Source: CAIYEO01 sp037139575 (lineage in GTDB: Bacteria; Patescibacteriota; Saccharimonadia; Saccharimonadales; UBA4665). From it: a DNA stretch of 64,000 nt. The stretch's first letter is position 1; the number at the start of each line of letters is the position of its first letter. The notes beneath the pieces were generated by a model, which ran no database searches, was not told the origin of the DNA, and saw only the letters and a list, made by a program, of their open reading frames with translations. This document shows, one piece after another, positions 1 through 8,757 of this stretch. The stretch is from contig JBAXGD010000002.1 in the NCBI GenBank assembly GCA_037139575.1, forward strand, positions 5,686 to 69,685, written 5' to 3'. The translations under genes were made by a program, and so were the position numbers.

Positions 1-174
1 GACGTCTACTGCCAGTTGTCCTGGTAATGCGTCTTCTTCGTCCCATTCTTCATTGATAGCTTCTGGTGCCCCACTAGGTTGAGTTTCTGCCGATGAATCA
101 TCGTCGCCTAAAAATGCTGCAGTTAGCTCGTCCTCTTCCATCAAAAGGTCATCGTCGCGTTTATTTCGCGCCAT
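1..174 (-). CDS. Hsp20-family small heat shock protein (5' part only)
   Basis: An open frame starts at the ATG at 174-172 (reverse strand) and runs off the left edge after 58 codons. A good ribosome-binding site (GGAGGG) lies 7 nt upstream of the ATG. The visible part is a very acidic N-terminal arm (MARNKRDDDLLMEEDEL...) followed by EDALPGQLAVDV. That last string resembles the entry into the alpha-crystallin domain of CPR Hsp20 proteins, where a LAVDVY segment opens the beta-sandwich. Such proteins are ATP-independent holdases in the cytoplasm. The assignment rests on this short stretch, because the diagnostic alpha-crystallin core is outside the window; a different acidic protein is possible. 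Confidence 0.55.
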   Translation of the reverse strand, partial: MARNKRDDDLLMEEDELTAAFLGDDDSSAETQPSGAPEAINEEWDEEDALPGQLAVDV

Positions 175-207
175 ATTGTTACCCTCCATTGATTAATCTT
201 TTTTCGG

Positions 208-240
208 CTATACTATTTTTTGTATTAACTATCAGTATAG
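208..240. promoter_or_regulatory. Inverted repeat in the hsp20-like promoter region
   Basis: CTATACT at 208-214 and AGTATAG at 234-240 form a 7-bp inverted repeat with a 19-nt spacer. It sits 34 bp upstream of the hsp20-like start, where a promoter would be expected. It could be an operator or simply two overlapping AT-rich -10-like boxes. Confidence 0.25.
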
Positions 241-345
241 TCACATTGCATTCTTCTTGCAAGAAGCCAGGCTTAGATTTACAACACAATAATTACAACA
301 ACTCCCATTTTATAATTTTATAGATGAAAAATTTAAATTTCTTGA

Positions 346-351
346 TATAAT
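346..351 (+). promoter_or_regulatory. -10 box (TATAAT) of the tRNA-Ser pair
   Basis: A perfect TATAAT lies 11 nt before the mature 5' end of tRNA-Ser(UGA). The tRNA-Ser at 8758 has a TACAAT at exactly the same distance. No convincing -35 box is visible. Confidence 0.5.
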
Positions 352-362
352 CAATCTGTATT

Positions 363-452
363 GGAAGGGTCGCATAGCGGTCGAGTGCACCTGTCTTGAA
401 AACAGGAGTACCGGAAACGGTACCGTGGGTTCGAATCCCACCCCTTCCGCCA
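363..452 (+). tRNA. tRNA-Ser (anticodon TGA)
   Basis: The acceptor stem GGAAGGG pairs with CCCTTCC, followed by discriminator G and an encoded CCA (450-452). The anticodon loop CTTGAAA gives anticodon TGA, reading UCA and probably other UCN codons. The long variable arm (TACCGGAAACGGTA) is the class II signature of tRNA-Ser, and GGTTCGAATCC is a canonical T loop. It is followed after 9 nt by a second tRNA-Ser, so the two are probably cotranscribed. Confidence 0.97.
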
Positions 453-461
453 ATAGACCGC

Positions 462-554
462 GGAGAGATACCCAAGTGGCTGAAGGGGACGGTTTGCTAA
501 ATCGTTAGGGGGGCGAAAGTTCCCGCGAGGGTTCGAATCCCTCTCTCTCCGCCA
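462..554 (+). tRNA. tRNA-Ser (anticodon GCT)
   Basis: The acceptor stem GGAGAGA pairs with TCTCTCC, then discriminator G and an encoded CCA. The anticodon loop TTGCTAA gives GCT, which reads AGC/AGU serine codons. A long variable arm (class II) and a canonical GGTTCGAATCC T arm are present. It lies directly downstream of tRNA-Ser(UGA) and 14 bp before the next gene. Confidence 0.97.
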
Positions 555-568
555 CAATACTTTTTAGA

Positions 569-1684
569 ATGTTTAAAATCGTAAAAAATATTAAATTTAA
601 TAGATATAGCGAGCATCAATCGTTTATACCTAAAAAAGAAATTCCACTAGCCCTTATTATGACTATAGGGCTAATTTTATTTAGCATACTAATATGCCTA
701 ACTACTTGTCGATATATGATCCTGAACTCAACTGACCATGCAAGATATTTGCTAGAGCCCAATAACAAGCTCAGTGGCTTTGCCAACTGGGATGGTGTTA
801 GATATCTATTTATTGCTCAGCATGGCTATAACGAAAGTTTCGTGACCGGATTTTTTCCGCTATACCCAATATTAATCTCTATAATTACGAAAATCACTGG
901 ATCATATTTCTTTAGTGGTATTCTAATATCCTGGACATCATTGTTTGGAGTAGTTTACTTTTACATTAAGATAGTTAAAAAATTATTTAAAAAAATTACT
1001 CCTCAGGAGTCAATTAGAGCGGTCTTATATTTTCTGTTGTTCCCTTCGGCAATCTATCTTTTGTTTATTTATACCGAAAGTCTATTTGCTTTGCTTGCCC
1101 TGTCGTCAATTTACTTTGCGCTAGATAAAAAATATCTTAAGTCTTCGCTATTGGTCGCTCTAGCAACTGCAACACACATAAGGGGCGCTTTTTTGGTTAT
1201 ATTAATCGGATCCATACTTTTAGAGCAAAAAGTTAAAATATGGAAAATTATATTGTCTATGGCAATTGGCTCAATTGGACTGATTACTTACATGGGGTAT
1301 TTATACAATAATTTTGGCAGCCCAATTGAATTTCTTAAAGCCCAAGAAGTTCATGGCTGGCTTCATCAAAGCATCTTCAGCCAAATTTGGGCCATCAATA
1401 CTGTTGAATGGTTCATGATAGTGGGCCTTATTTGTTCGATTATTTATTGGTGGAAGAGGCGAAGAAGTTTTTCTCTCTACTCTGCCTTATTTTTGCTCAT
1501 ACCTTTAATAGGTGGCCAATTTGGCGGATTCCCAAGATATGCATTAATGGCCTTCCCTATCCAGCTTATGATTTTTAGCTACACAAGAAATAAAAAAATT
1601 CTAGCTTGGATAATAGTTGGAATATTTGCTTTTCTTTGGGCTTGGTTTCTAATATTGTTCACTGCCGGATACGTAGTTAGCTAG
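569..1684 (+). CDS. PIG-V-like integral membrane mannosyltransferase (GT-C type)
   Basis: A 371-residue polytopic membrane protein with about nine hydrophobic segments. Residues 74-100 carry WDGVRY...AQHGY...FFPLYP. This is the WD...GY...FFPLYP signature of the Mannosyl_trans2/PIG-V group, lipid-phosphate-sugar-dependent glycosyltransferases whose acidic residue in the first extracytoplasmic loop is essential. It probably transfers a sugar from a polyprenyl-phosphate donor to a cell-surface acceptor. The next gene encodes a GT2 enzyme of the type that makes such donors, which supports a joint role in envelope glycosylation. The acceptor cannot be told. The ATG at 569 has no clear Shine-Dalgarno sequence and follows the tRNA by only 14 nt. 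Confidence 0.75.
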   Translation: MFKIVKNIKFNRYSEHQSFIPKKEIPLALIMTIGLILFSILICLTTCRYMILNSTDHARYLLEPNNKLSGFANWDGVRYLFIAQHGYNESFVTGFFPLYPILISIITKITGSYFFSGILISWTSLFGVVYFYIKIVKKLFKKITPQESIRAVLYFLLFPSAIYLLFIYTESLFALLALSSIYFALDKKYLKSSLLVALATATHIRGAFLVILIGSILLEQKVKIWKIILSMAIGSIGLITYMGYLYNNFGSPIEFLKAQEVHGWLHQSIFSQIWAINTVEWFMIVGLICSIIYWWKRRRSFSLYSALFLLIPLIGGQFGGFPRYALMAFPIQLMIFSYTRNKKILAWIIVGIFAFLWAWFLILFTAGYVVS

Positions 1685-1712
1685 CCTTACAGATAGAATT
1701 CAGGTTTTAAGG

Positions 1713-1718
1713 TATAAT
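1713..1718 (+). promoter_or_regulatory. TATAAT box 7 nt before the GT2 start codon
   Basis: TATAAT at 1713-1718 is followed by only 7 nt before ATG 1726. Transcription would start at or next to the start codon, giving a leaderless or nearly leaderless mRNA; no Shine-Dalgarno sequence is present. Confidence 0.5.
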
Positions 1719-1725
1719 ATATCTA

Positions 1726-2673
1726 ATGAAGCTTGTAATAATGATTCCCTGTTTGAACGAGGAGACCACCCTACCTTTGGTTATTAGTAAAATTCCTAGA
1801 AAAATTAAGGGCGTTGAAAGTATAGTCACCCTTATTATTGACGATGGCTCTACCGATAAAACCGTAGAAGTGGCGAAGAATCTGGGAATTACAGAATTTA
1901 TTTACCATGCAAAAAATAGAGGCTTAGCTCACTCTTTAAGGGATGGCATACAAAGATCACTTGAATTGGGCGCCGATATTCTAGTGCTAACGGACGGAGA
2001 CAACCAGTATCCTCAAGAAAAAATTCCCGAACTAATTAAGCCAATATTAGATGGTCGAGCCGATACGGTTATAGGCGATAGAGGTGTTAATACGATTGAT
2101 CACTTTAGTCCCATGAAGAAGTTTCTGCAGAAATTTGGGACTGGAGTTGTTAATTCACTAGCCGGCACCAATATTCCAGACAGCACAAGTGGATTTAGAG
2201 CCTACACAAAAGAAGCGGCTATTAAGTTTAATCTTATAGGTAGGTTTAATTTTGCTGCTGAGACTACTATTCAGGCATCACATAAAAAGCTAGCAATTGT
2301 AAGCATTCCAATAAAAACAAACCCTAAAACCCGCGAATCAAGACTTTTTAAATCATCATGGGAGCATGTTAGAAAAAGCGCAGTAGCTATGCTTAATAGC
2401 TTCACTATGTATAGGCCTCTAACTGTTTTTATGACAGTTGCTGGACTATTGTTTATCGGGGGTATGATTCCCTTCGGGCACTACCTTTATTTGGTATTAA
2501 CCACAAAAAATGCCTACGGGGCTCACCACATACAGTCGCTAATAATAGGCGCTGTATTAATTAATGCTTCATTCACTACTTTTGCGCTAGGAATTATTGC
2601 AAACCTTACTAGAATAAACCGTTCTTTAATTGAAGATGTTTTAGAAGTACAAAAAAGAGAGATATTTAAATAG
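1726..2673 (+). CDS. Family 2 glycosyltransferase (polyprenyl-phosphate glycosyltransferase type) with C-terminal membrane anchor
   Basis: The 315-residue protein begins with a GT-A fold: MIPCLNEE at the N-terminus, the nucleotide-binding IIDDGSTD at residues 37-44, and TDGDNQYP as the DXD-type metal site. Two hydrophobic segments near residues 232-258 and 270-295 anchor it in the membrane. This architecture is that of dolichol- or undecaprenyl-phosphate mannose/glucose synthases (DPM1, ArnC, GtrB relatives), which load a nucleotide-activated sugar onto polyprenyl phosphate on the cytoplasmic face. Upstream lies a PIG-V-like transferase that could use the product. The sugar specificity is not determinable. 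Confidence 0.85.
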   Translation: MKLVIMIPCLNEETTLPLVISKIPRKIKGVESIVTLIIDDGSTDKTVEVAKNLGITEFIYHAKNRGLAHSLRDGIQRSLELGADILVLTDGDNQYPQEKIPELIKPILDGRADTVIGDRGVNTIDHFSPMKKFLQKFGTGVVNSLAGTNIPDSTSGFRAYTKEAAIKFNLIGRFNFAAETTIQASHKKLAIVSIPIKTNPKTRESRLFKSSWEHVRKSAVAMLNSFTMYRPLTVFMTVAGLLFIGGMIPFGHYLYLVLTTKNAYGAHHIQSLIIGAVLINASFTTFALGIIANLTRINRSLIEDVLEVQKREIFK

Positions 2674-2692
2674 AACTTGCTAATATATATCT

Positions 2693-3196
2693 ATGGAAAC
2701 AAAAAAACATATCAAAAAGAATACTCCTAGTATTAGCGGTGATGTTTTTGAATGGAAAGCTCCTGAATTTGTTTATAGTAAGAAAACAACAAAATGGTAT
2801 GCCTACCTAGTTCTGATAACCTTAGTCTTAATAGTTCTATATAGGCTCATATCCAAAGACATAGTAACTCCAATTCTCATCATCCTAATGTCCTTTATCT
2901 TTGGATATTGTGGAACCAAGAAACCGCAAACAATAAAATATTCTGTTGGGCCCGAGGGGATTAGCGTCGGGAATAAAAACTTTTCAATTGATTCCCTAAA
3001 ATCATACTCAGTACAGGACTATAATAATTTGAGCGTAGTTATATTTGTGCCAGTAAAGAGGTTCGCTACTCTTATAACCCTATATTACAAACCTGAAGAC
3101 GAGGACAAGGTTCTTGGATTTATCGAAACTGTAGTTCCCTTTGATGATCGAAAAGAAGACATTATAGATCGTTTCTCTCGCCACATTGGCTTTTAG
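2693..3196 (+). CDS. Hypothetical membrane protein with two adjacent transmembrane helices
   Basis: A 167-residue protein I cannot assign to a named family. A charged N-terminus of about 35 residues is followed by two hydrophobic segments (about 36-54 and 60-75) separated by a short charged loop. The rest is a soluble domain of roughly 90 residues with alternating hydrophobic residues and a conserved-looking GPEGISVGNKNFSIDSLKSY stretch. This resembles small membrane-linked beta-domain (PH-like) proteins. It sits 19 nt after the GT2 gene and before the L,D-transpeptidase, so it likely belongs to the envelope cluster. Confidence 0.6.
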   Translation: METKKHIKKNTPSISGDVFEWKAPEFVYSKKTTKWYAYLVLITLVLIVLYRLISKDIVTPILIILMSFIFGYCGTKKPQTIKYSVGPEGISVGNKNFSIDSLKSYSVQDYNNLSVVIFVPVKRFATLITLYYKPEDEDKVLGFIETVVPFDDRKEDIIDRFSRHIGF

Positions 3197-3258
3197 TTTA
3201 TTGCTCTGAATATAAAACTGATATACTTATGATTATAAAATAATCGCAGATTAATATT

Positions 3259-4758
3259 GTGAGCATCGATAACCAAAAACAAACAAACATAGGCAGATGG
3301 ATGACTAGTCAACTTGCTGCTCATCCCGATTCAGATATGTCCGTAGAAAACAGCAAAAGATCCAGTCATAAAAGTAGCCGAGTTCCCCATTCTGTAATTT
3401 ACGGCAAGAATCTGCATAAGACTGGCATAATTGCATCATTGGCATTAGTTTTTGTGGTTTTTATAATATATTTCTTTGCTGCTCCGTATTTTGTGAGGTC
3501 TAGCATAGGAAACACAATAATTACCGGTAAGAAAAATAGTGTCGAATATCAGAAAATTATAAGCTCTACGGTTAACTCATATGGATTAAAGGTAGAGTAT
3601 GCAAATAACAAAATTACTAGCTATAAACTTAGTGATCTAGGGATAGTTCCAAACTATACTCTAACCGAAAATAATCTTAAAAATATATCCACAAATATTA
3701 AGAATAGACTGGAAGTATGGAGAATTAATAAAACAAACATAGTTTTTAAAGTCGACGGCGCCAAATTGAGCGCATTTAACTCGGCACACCTAACTCAGAT
3801 TATTAATCCTCCAAAAAATGCCAACATAGCCCTCAGTAATGGCCAGGTAATACTTTCAGACAGTTCCGTGGGTAAAGAGTATGGATTTACCGGTGGAATA
3901 AATGCTGTTTTATCAAGCGCCAAATTACTGGATCAAAAACCAATTATACTGAGCGTAATATCTGTAAATCCACCTATTTCCACTGAGCAACTAACCCCCC
4001 AGAAAAGTATCTTAACCGCGATGCTTTCACAGTCGGCATCGATTAGTATAAACGGCGAAATAATTACTCCCTCGGCTAACGATATCGGCTCCTGGATAAA
4101 TGTAGATGTTAATCCAAAAAACGGTAAAGTAAGTACGAGCGTAAACCAGGCCAATATTAACACTTATTTGGGAAGAATAGCCTATAAATACACCAAACCT
4201 ACCAAAGATCAGCTAGTTCTGGCTGGTGCAGATGGCACAACTACTGTGATTCAGCCAGGACATGACGGAATAGGAATTTTGAACCAAGCTGCAGTTGCAC
4301 AGTCTATTTCGGATCAAGTTCTTCAGGCTAAAGGAATATCGGCTACAATTTCTGTACACGTGACCCCTTATGGAACAATTACTACCGACACCTATCCTAA
4401 ATGGATTGAAGTCAATGTCGTAACTAAAAAAATGTATGTCTATGAGAATTCTAATCTCGTGAATTCGTTCCTTGTCAGTGCCGGAAAGTCATCTACGCCT
4501 ACCCCACTCGGTATGTACAAAATATTTTCAAAATATGCCGTACAGACAATGATCGGAGCTGACTATGTACAACCCAATGTGCCTTGGATTAATTACTTTA
4601 AAGCCGGTGGCTATGCAATTCATGGCAACTACTGGCGACCTTCGGATTGGTTCGGTAACATAAATAGCTCACATGGGTGTGTTGGTTTGCAGGTTAGTGA
4701 CGCTGAGTGGGTATATAATTGGGCCCCAATAGGGACCCCAATTATAATTCACGAATAG
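3259..4758 (+). CDS. L,D-transpeptidase (YkuD domain), membrane-anchored
   Basis: A 499-residue protein with GTG start. A basic N-terminus of about 55 residues precedes one transmembrane helix (about 56-76). The following roughly 300 residues are extracytoplasmic and repeat-like, as in the peptidoglycan-binding region of Erfk/YkuD proteins. The C-terminus holds the YkuD catalytic motif: His455 in AIHGNYW and S-H-G-C with His472 and the nucleophile Cys474 (SSHGCVGL). Such enzymes make 3-3 cross-links in peptidoglycan or attach proteins to it. This fits an epibiont that retains a wall. It ends the envelope gene run and faces a convergent gene after 7 bp. Confidence 0.92.
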   Translation: MSIDNQKQTNIGRWMTSQLAAHPDSDMSVENSKRSSHKSSRVPHSVIYGKNLHKTGIIASLALVFVVFIIYFFAAPYFVRSSIGNTIITGKKNSVEYQKIISSTVNSYGLKVEYANNKITSYKLSDLGIVPNYTLTENNLKNISTNIKNRLEVWRINKTNIVFKVDGAKLSAFNSAHLTQIINPPKNANIALSNGQVILSDSSVGKEYGFTGGINAVLSSAKLLDQKPIILSVISVNPPISTEQLTPQKSILTAMLSQSASISINGEIITPSANDIGSWINVDVNPKNGKVSTSVNQANINTYLGRIAYKYTKPTKDQLVLAGADGTTTVIQPGHDGIGILNQAAVAQSISDQVLQAKGISATISVHVTPYGTITTDTYPKWIEVNVVTKKMYVYENSNLVNSFLVSAGKSSTPTPLGMYKIFSKYAVQTMIGADYVQPNVPWINYFKAGGYAIHGNYWRPSDWFGNINSSHGCVGLQVSDAEWVYNWAPIGTPIIIHE

Positions 4759-4765
4759 TTTATTC

Positions 4766-5167
4766 CTAGGAATTAATTTTTCTAGCACCTGGTACTAGAA
4801 TTGAATATAAGATAATTGTATCCAATATTAGGACGATAATTGACCAAATTGGATAAATTGGCAATGAAGTAATGCTGGCTAGCATACTTCCGACCAAGAC
4901 CACGCTGGCGAAGAATCTACCCCAAATGTCACCATGCGCTAAGGAAACAGCTGCGGAAATAATTATTATTCCTGTTATTACGTTAATCCAACCCCATTTA
5001 GTATAGTTGAATAGCCAAACATCAGCTGAAGACTGAACAAACAATGTGTGTCTTCCTAAATCTGCTATACCCTCAATCACATGAAAGAATCCTGCGAAAA
5101 GCAATAAAAAGCTCGCAAAGCCTACCCATCCAGACCATCCGCTCACAGTATTAAGTTTAGTTGCCAT
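4766..5167 (-). CDS. Four-helix membrane protein of the DUF7144 type
   Basis: A 133-residue protein made almost entirely of four transmembrane helices: about 13-33, 55-75, 82-100 and 106-127. The pattern W...GWVGFASFLLLFAGFFHVIEG, then a WLF..TKWGW motif, then GIIIISAA...L..G..WGR, is that of the actinobacterial/CPR DUF7144 family (function unknown). A ribosome-binding site (GGAG) lies upstream of ATG 5167. It is transcribed alone and converges on the L,D-transpeptidase gene. Confidence 0.65.
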   Translation of the reverse strand: MATKLNTVSGWSGWVGFASFLLLFAGFFHVIEGIADLGRHTLFVQSSADVWLFNYTKWGWINVITGIIIISAAVSLAHGDIWGRFFASVVLVGSMLASITSLPIYPIWSIIVLILDTIILYSILVPGARKINS

Positions 5168-5269
5168 AATTATTGCTCCTTTGTTAGTAGTTATATTCTA
5201 GACCCCAAATTCAATCCAAGCAAACTGACAGTTATTGGAAAAACCTCGACTATATTATATAGTATATAA

Positions 5270-5617
5270 ATGAAAGAAATTCCTAGCACCGAAATTATCC
5301 ATGAACTAAGAATTGGTGAATGTTTCGAAGGATACATCATTGGCATATCTCCACCCGTAAGCAAAAAAATACAAACCTCAATATCTAAGTTTATATTGAG
5401 AGCGATTGAAGATGAGCCAAATCAAGGTGTCGAGGATTCAGCAGTTTTTGGCGAAAGAAGATACCATCAGTGGCTACTAAAGGGAATTACTGGAAAATTA
5501 GCATTAAAGACTGCTCACCAGCTGAAATATAACAACGAGGTGGCTGACATAAAAATACTGCCCTCGGATTACAGAATTTATCGAGATAACCGCTACCCCC
5601 TATTTGATCAAGAATAG
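5270..5617 (+). CDS. Hypothetical 115-residue cytoplasmic protein
   Basis: No recognised family. The protein is soluble, with no signal or membrane segment. It shows an N-terminal IIHELRIGECFEGYIIG stretch and basic residues towards the end (DYRIYRDNRYP). A promoter-like run (TATATTATATAGTATATAA) touches the ATG, so the mRNA would be nearly leaderless. The stop lies 1 bp from the end of the convergent cls gene. Confidence 0.55.
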   Translation: MKEIPSTEIIHELRIGECFEGYIIGISPPVSKKIQTSISKFILRAIEDEPNQGVEDSAVFGERRYHQWLLKGITGKLALKTAHQLKYNNEVADIKILPSDYRIYRDNRYPLFDQE

Positions 5618-5618
5618 C

Positions 5619-7097
5619 TTATTGCAAAGAAGCTGTTAACCTTGCAATGTTATCTAGTAGTATTTTGCGCCTAGACCTCTTGCTCCAACTTTCCAAGCTA
5701 ATTTGTTTGGAATTTTCTAAATAACTTCTGGACAGATTTTCAAGTTTTTCCGCAATATCTTTATTGTAAATAATTACGGTTATTTCTAGATCAAGTTCGA
5801 ATGACCTTATGTCTAAATTGCTTGACCCGACAGTGACTATTTCACTATCGATTACTATAAACTTGGAATGTAGCAGAACTGGCTTGTTGTATGTAAAAAT
5901 TTTAACCCCAGCTTTTAGGAGTATTTCGTAAAATGATCTTTGAGCATGCGCTACCAGCCATTGATCTTCAGCTTCGGAATTTATTAAAATTATTTCGACA
6001 CCTCTTTTTGCTGCACTAGTTATCGCCAGTAGTAGCGAATCATCAGGGACAAAATAAGGATTAACTAAAATTACCCTTTCTTTTGATGCATGAATGAGCG
6101 AAGTAAATAATTTGAGGTTATTCTCATCTTCATAACCTGGACCGCTTGGCAATATTTGAGCAATAGTCTTGCCTGGAAATTTTATCTCTCTTTCTTGGTT
6201 TGTATACTTTTTGTAGTCGAGTAACTTGTTCGTCTCCGAAAACCAATCAGTTAGAAAAATAGCCCCCAGTTGCAAGACGGCTGGACCTTCTATTTTGACG
6301 ACCAATTCATCGTAATATATGTCATCTTTACGGTGATAATTTCTCTGAACCAAATTCTGAGATCCCGAATAACCAACCTTTCCATCGATCACGACTATTT
6401 TTCGGTGATTTCTAAGATCTGGCCTAACATATCCCCTGCCCGGAAACTTTAATGGGAGCATTGGAACCGCTATTACTCCAGATGTATTCAATCTTTTCAT
6501 CATTGAGCGGTAATTTGCATATTTTTTAGTCGAAAAGCTGTCAAAAAGTACTTTAACTTGAACTCCTCGATTTATTGCGGATTCTAAAGCTTGAAAAATC
6601 GGTTCAGTAGAACCATCCATAGCTATTATGAAATATTCTAGATGAACAAATTCTTTCGCAAGATTTATATCGGCAGTAATCGATTTAATTATAGAATCAT
6701 AGTCATCGATTATTTGAATATTATTCCCGCCAAACGGAGGAAGATGGCTTAAGGATTCACTTAATTTAGCTATTTGTTCGAATTTTTCTGGAACATTCTT
6801 AATAATTTCGCCATCTTTCTGATGACCCTTCATTCCCAGAATAGTTTTCTCAATTACGTTATTTAGTGTTTTTTGGGCATCTCTTCTAGATTTAGGTAGC
6901 TTAGGATTGCCAAGTATTAAAAAAAGCAAAAAACCAAAAGGAGGAAAAAAGAATATCAAAAGTAACCATGCCATACCTGATGATGGTTTCCTATTTTTTG
7001 GAACAACATAAAGTGAAAGCAATCGAATTATCCATTCGCCTAGCAGCCACCAAGATCCTAAAAACTCTAAATTACTTAAAGATAATGCTGAATGCAC
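5619..7097 (-). CDS. cls: Cardiolipin synthase (phospholipase D superfamily)
   Basis: 492 residues, the usual length. Two N-terminal membrane helices (about 12-32 and 42-63; the PLDc_N region) precede two HKD motifs: HRKIVVID with His231, Lys233, Asp238 followed by GSQN, and HSKFIVID with His410, Lys412, Asp417 followed by GSSN. These form the catalytic site that transfers phosphatidyl groups between phosphatidylglycerol molecules to make cardiolipin at the inner membrane. The gene is monocistronic. Confidence 0.93.
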   Translation of the reverse strand: MHSALSLSNLEFLGSWWLLGEWIIRLLSLYVVPKNRKPSSGMAWLLLIFFFPPFGFLLFLILGNPKLPKSRRDAQKTLNNVIEKTILGMKGHQKDGEIIKNVPEKFEQIAKLSESLSHLPPFGGNNIQIIDDYDSIIKSITADINLAKEFVHLEYFIIAMDGSTEPIFQALESAINRGVQVKVLFDSFSTKKYANYRSMMKRLNTSGVIAVPMLPLKFPGRGYVRPDLRNHRKIVVIDGKVGYSGSQNLVQRNYHRKDDIYYDELVVKIEGPAVLQLGAIFLTDWFSETNKLLDYKKYTNQEREIKFPGKTIAQILPSGPGYEDENNLKLFTSLIHASKERVILVNPYFVPDDSLLLAITSAAKRGVEIILINSEAEDQWLVAHAQRSFYEILLKAGVKIFTYNKPVLLHSKFIVIDSEIVTVGSSNLDIRSFELDLEITVIIYNKDIAEKLENLSRSYLENSKQISLESWSKRSRRKILLDNIARLTASLQ

Positions 7098-7149
7098 AAT
7101 TATATCCCCTATTTATTCGGTTTAGGCTCAAGAGGTAATTGTATATTAT

Positions 7150-7701
7150 TTATCTATTATTATGAAGCTCAATAAGAGTTCTGGCTAAGACTATGCTCGC
7201 TGCAGAAGTGTTTCTTTGGAAATAGCCTATTGTCTCTGTAACCTCAGGATCATGATATGTTTCGCCTAGTGTGCTCGCAAAAGTAATCGCTGCCGCCTTA
7301 GTAGCAAACTTTAGTTTTGAAATATTTCTTCCATCGGATGATTCTGTTTTTGCCTTATTCCATGAGTAAGTCAATTTTTGAAATGAGTGTATTGGCTGAA
7401 CTATCTTCAAACGATGTTCGAATTCCTCACCTGATTCATCTTTAAAACGAACAGTATCAGACTCTTTAGTAGGAGCAATATCACTAGCCATGAAAATCAT
7501 GGCCTTGAATTTATCCATAGTATCATCGCTAAGGGCATTAAAATGCTCAATAGATAATCTGTCGACAATAACTGCTAGATTTCGAACCAATAATTCTGAT
7601 GAGCTGTGAACATATATGTCAGGCTCGGAGGCAATTTCATCTCCAATCCTTACGTTTGCGTCCATTAGCTCTTGAACGTCGCTTTTATAAGTCCCATGCA
7701 T
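7150..7701 (-). CDS. Hypothetical 183-residue protein
   Basis: No family recognised. The sequence is soluble, acidic and predicted mainly helical, with a DEIASEPDIYVHSSSELLVR segment and a C-terminal stretch rich in small and aliphatic residues (TKAAAITFASTLGETYH). No catalytic motif is visible. It starts at an ATG close to an AT-rich promoter-like stretch, without an obvious Shine-Dalgarno sequence, and stands 52 bp from cls on the same strand. Codon use matches the surroundings, so it looks like a real lineage-specific gene. Confidence 0.55.
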   Translation of the reverse strand: MHGTYKSDVQELMDANVRIGDEIASEPDIYVHSSSELLVRNLAVIVDRLSIEHFNALSDDTMDKFKAMIFMASDIAPTKESDTVRFKDESGEEFEHRLKIVQPIHSFQKLTYSWNKAKTESSDGRNISKLKFATKAAAITFASTLGETYHDPEVTETIGYFQRNTSAASIVLARTLIELHNNR

Positions 7702-7900
7702 AATAGTATTATATAATAATCATAGAGATAAGTAAATAGCTATTAGTGATTAAGATTTATAAAGGTCCAGTTCAAGGAATGGGAGTCCAAGTTTTTTTGG
7801 TATTTACTCGAATTTCTATTTTTAAGGATAATTATCTTAATATCATAAACCCAATAAACGGTTAAAAATATATGGTGCAGCATTATGGCTGAGGTTAGAA
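7702..7900. other. AT-rich intergenic region, nothing recognised
   Basis: About 200 bp with scattered stops in all frames. I see promoter-like AT tracts near 7703-7735 for the reverse-strand gene above but no RNA gene or strong hairpin. Confidence 0.4.
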
Positions 7901-8551
7901 CTATATTTCTATTGTTTCATAATTCTGAAGTGGTATAAAAGTAACACCAAACTTCTCCATTACTTCAGGCAGCTTAGCGTATATAGCACCTCGAGCTTCT
8001 TCATTCCAATGCCAGTCATGCAATGGAACAACGGTTTTTGGGCGGTCAGACATAGCTTCAATCATTTTCGTAAAGCCTACAACTGCGCCCCACGGACCAC
8101 CATTGACGGCAGCGGCAAGTATTCGCGCTCCATTTGAGCTATTCAAAGTCTGGCAGTCGCCACTGACAAGTATCTCATCAAAAATAACATAGCTAGTGTG
8201 TAGTGGCTGGTTATCAAACCATGGTGAAAGATCAGCGTGTTTTGACTCGATAAATCTTATGTTTTGATCGTCACTGCTAGTCCGGCCGCTAATATTAATA
8301 TCTTTTAAGCTATCTGCAGTTTCCTGAGTACCATACCACACTGCCCTCGGCGAGGCTTGTTTTACCGCATTGGCAAAATCAACACTGAAATGGTCAGGAT
8401 GATTATGGGTCACCACGACCGCAGAAATTCCAGAAAGTTCAAAGTGTTTTACTTTTTCATCTTGCCAGCTGTACACCCCGGGATCAACAAGTATTTTTGT
8501 GCCGTCTTTCTCCACGAGTAAGCATGAATGGACTAATTTAGTTAATTTCAT
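7901..8551 (-). CDS. Metallo-beta-lactamase fold hydrolase (UlaG-like)
   Basis: 216 residues. The metal motif THNHPDHF (His49, His51, Asp53, His54) matches HxHxDH, with further ligands plausible in SGDCQT and in the C-terminal VPLHDWHW. The start MKLTKLVHSCLLVE..G..ILVDPG is typical of the small UlaG/YtnP-like group of Zn-dependent hydrolases. The substrate is unknown; related proteins act on phosphodiesters, lactones or metabolites. It is transcribed divergently from nothing obvious and ends 199 bp from the hypothetical gene. Confidence 0.85.
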   Translation of the reverse strand: MKLTKLVHSCLLVEKDGTKILVDPGVYSWQDEKVKHFELSGISAVVVTHNHPDHFSVDFANAVKQASPRAVWYGTQETADSLKDINISGRTSSDDQNIRFIESKHADLSPWFDNQPLHTSYVIFDEILVSGDCQTLNSSNGARILAAAVNGGPWGAVVGFTKMIEAMSDRPKTVVPLHDWHWNEEARGAIYAKLPEVMEKFGVTFIPLQNYETIEI

Positions 8552-8565
8552 ACTTTAATAATACC

Positions 8566-8592
8566 AAACAAAAAACACTTCTGTCGAAGTGC
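8566..8592 (-). terminator. Rho-independent terminator downstream of tRNA-Arg
   Basis: Read on the reverse strand, CACTTC-GACA-GAAGTG forms a 6-bp hairpin followed by TTTTTTG. It lies directly after the 3' end of tRNA-Arg and fits its termination. Confidence 0.75.
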
Positions 8593-8609
8593 TTTAAGTA
8601 TAAGCTATT

Positions 8610-8686
<77 letters not shown>

Positions 8687-8740
8687 GCTAAGAAGTAATG
8701 CTAGCATATTTCACCCTAGTTATCCAGAGTACTTCCCTGC

Positions 8741-8746
8741 TACAAT
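8741..8746 (+). promoter_or_regulatory. -10 box of tRNA-Ser(CGA)
   Basis: TACAAT lies 11 nt upstream of the mature tRNA end, the same spacing as for the tRNA-Ser pair at 363. Confidence 0.45.
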
Positions 8747-8757
8747 GTCATATTAAT

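Noticed and set aside
93..323. Forward 76-codon frame
   Set aside because: It overlaps the hsp20-like start on the other strand and its promoter; no ribosome-binding site and no protein-like composition.
293..557. Two reverse-strand open frames (60 and 68 codons) over the tRNA-Ser pair
   Set aside because: They are antisense to clear tRNA genes; peptides of the GRGGIRTHG type are a well-known artefact of tRNA-Ser complements.
4754..4790. Bidirectional terminator at ATTCCTAGGAAT between the L,D-transpeptidase and DUF7144 genes
   Set aside because: The palindrome has no loop and only a weak T-run; not strong enough to list as a terminator.
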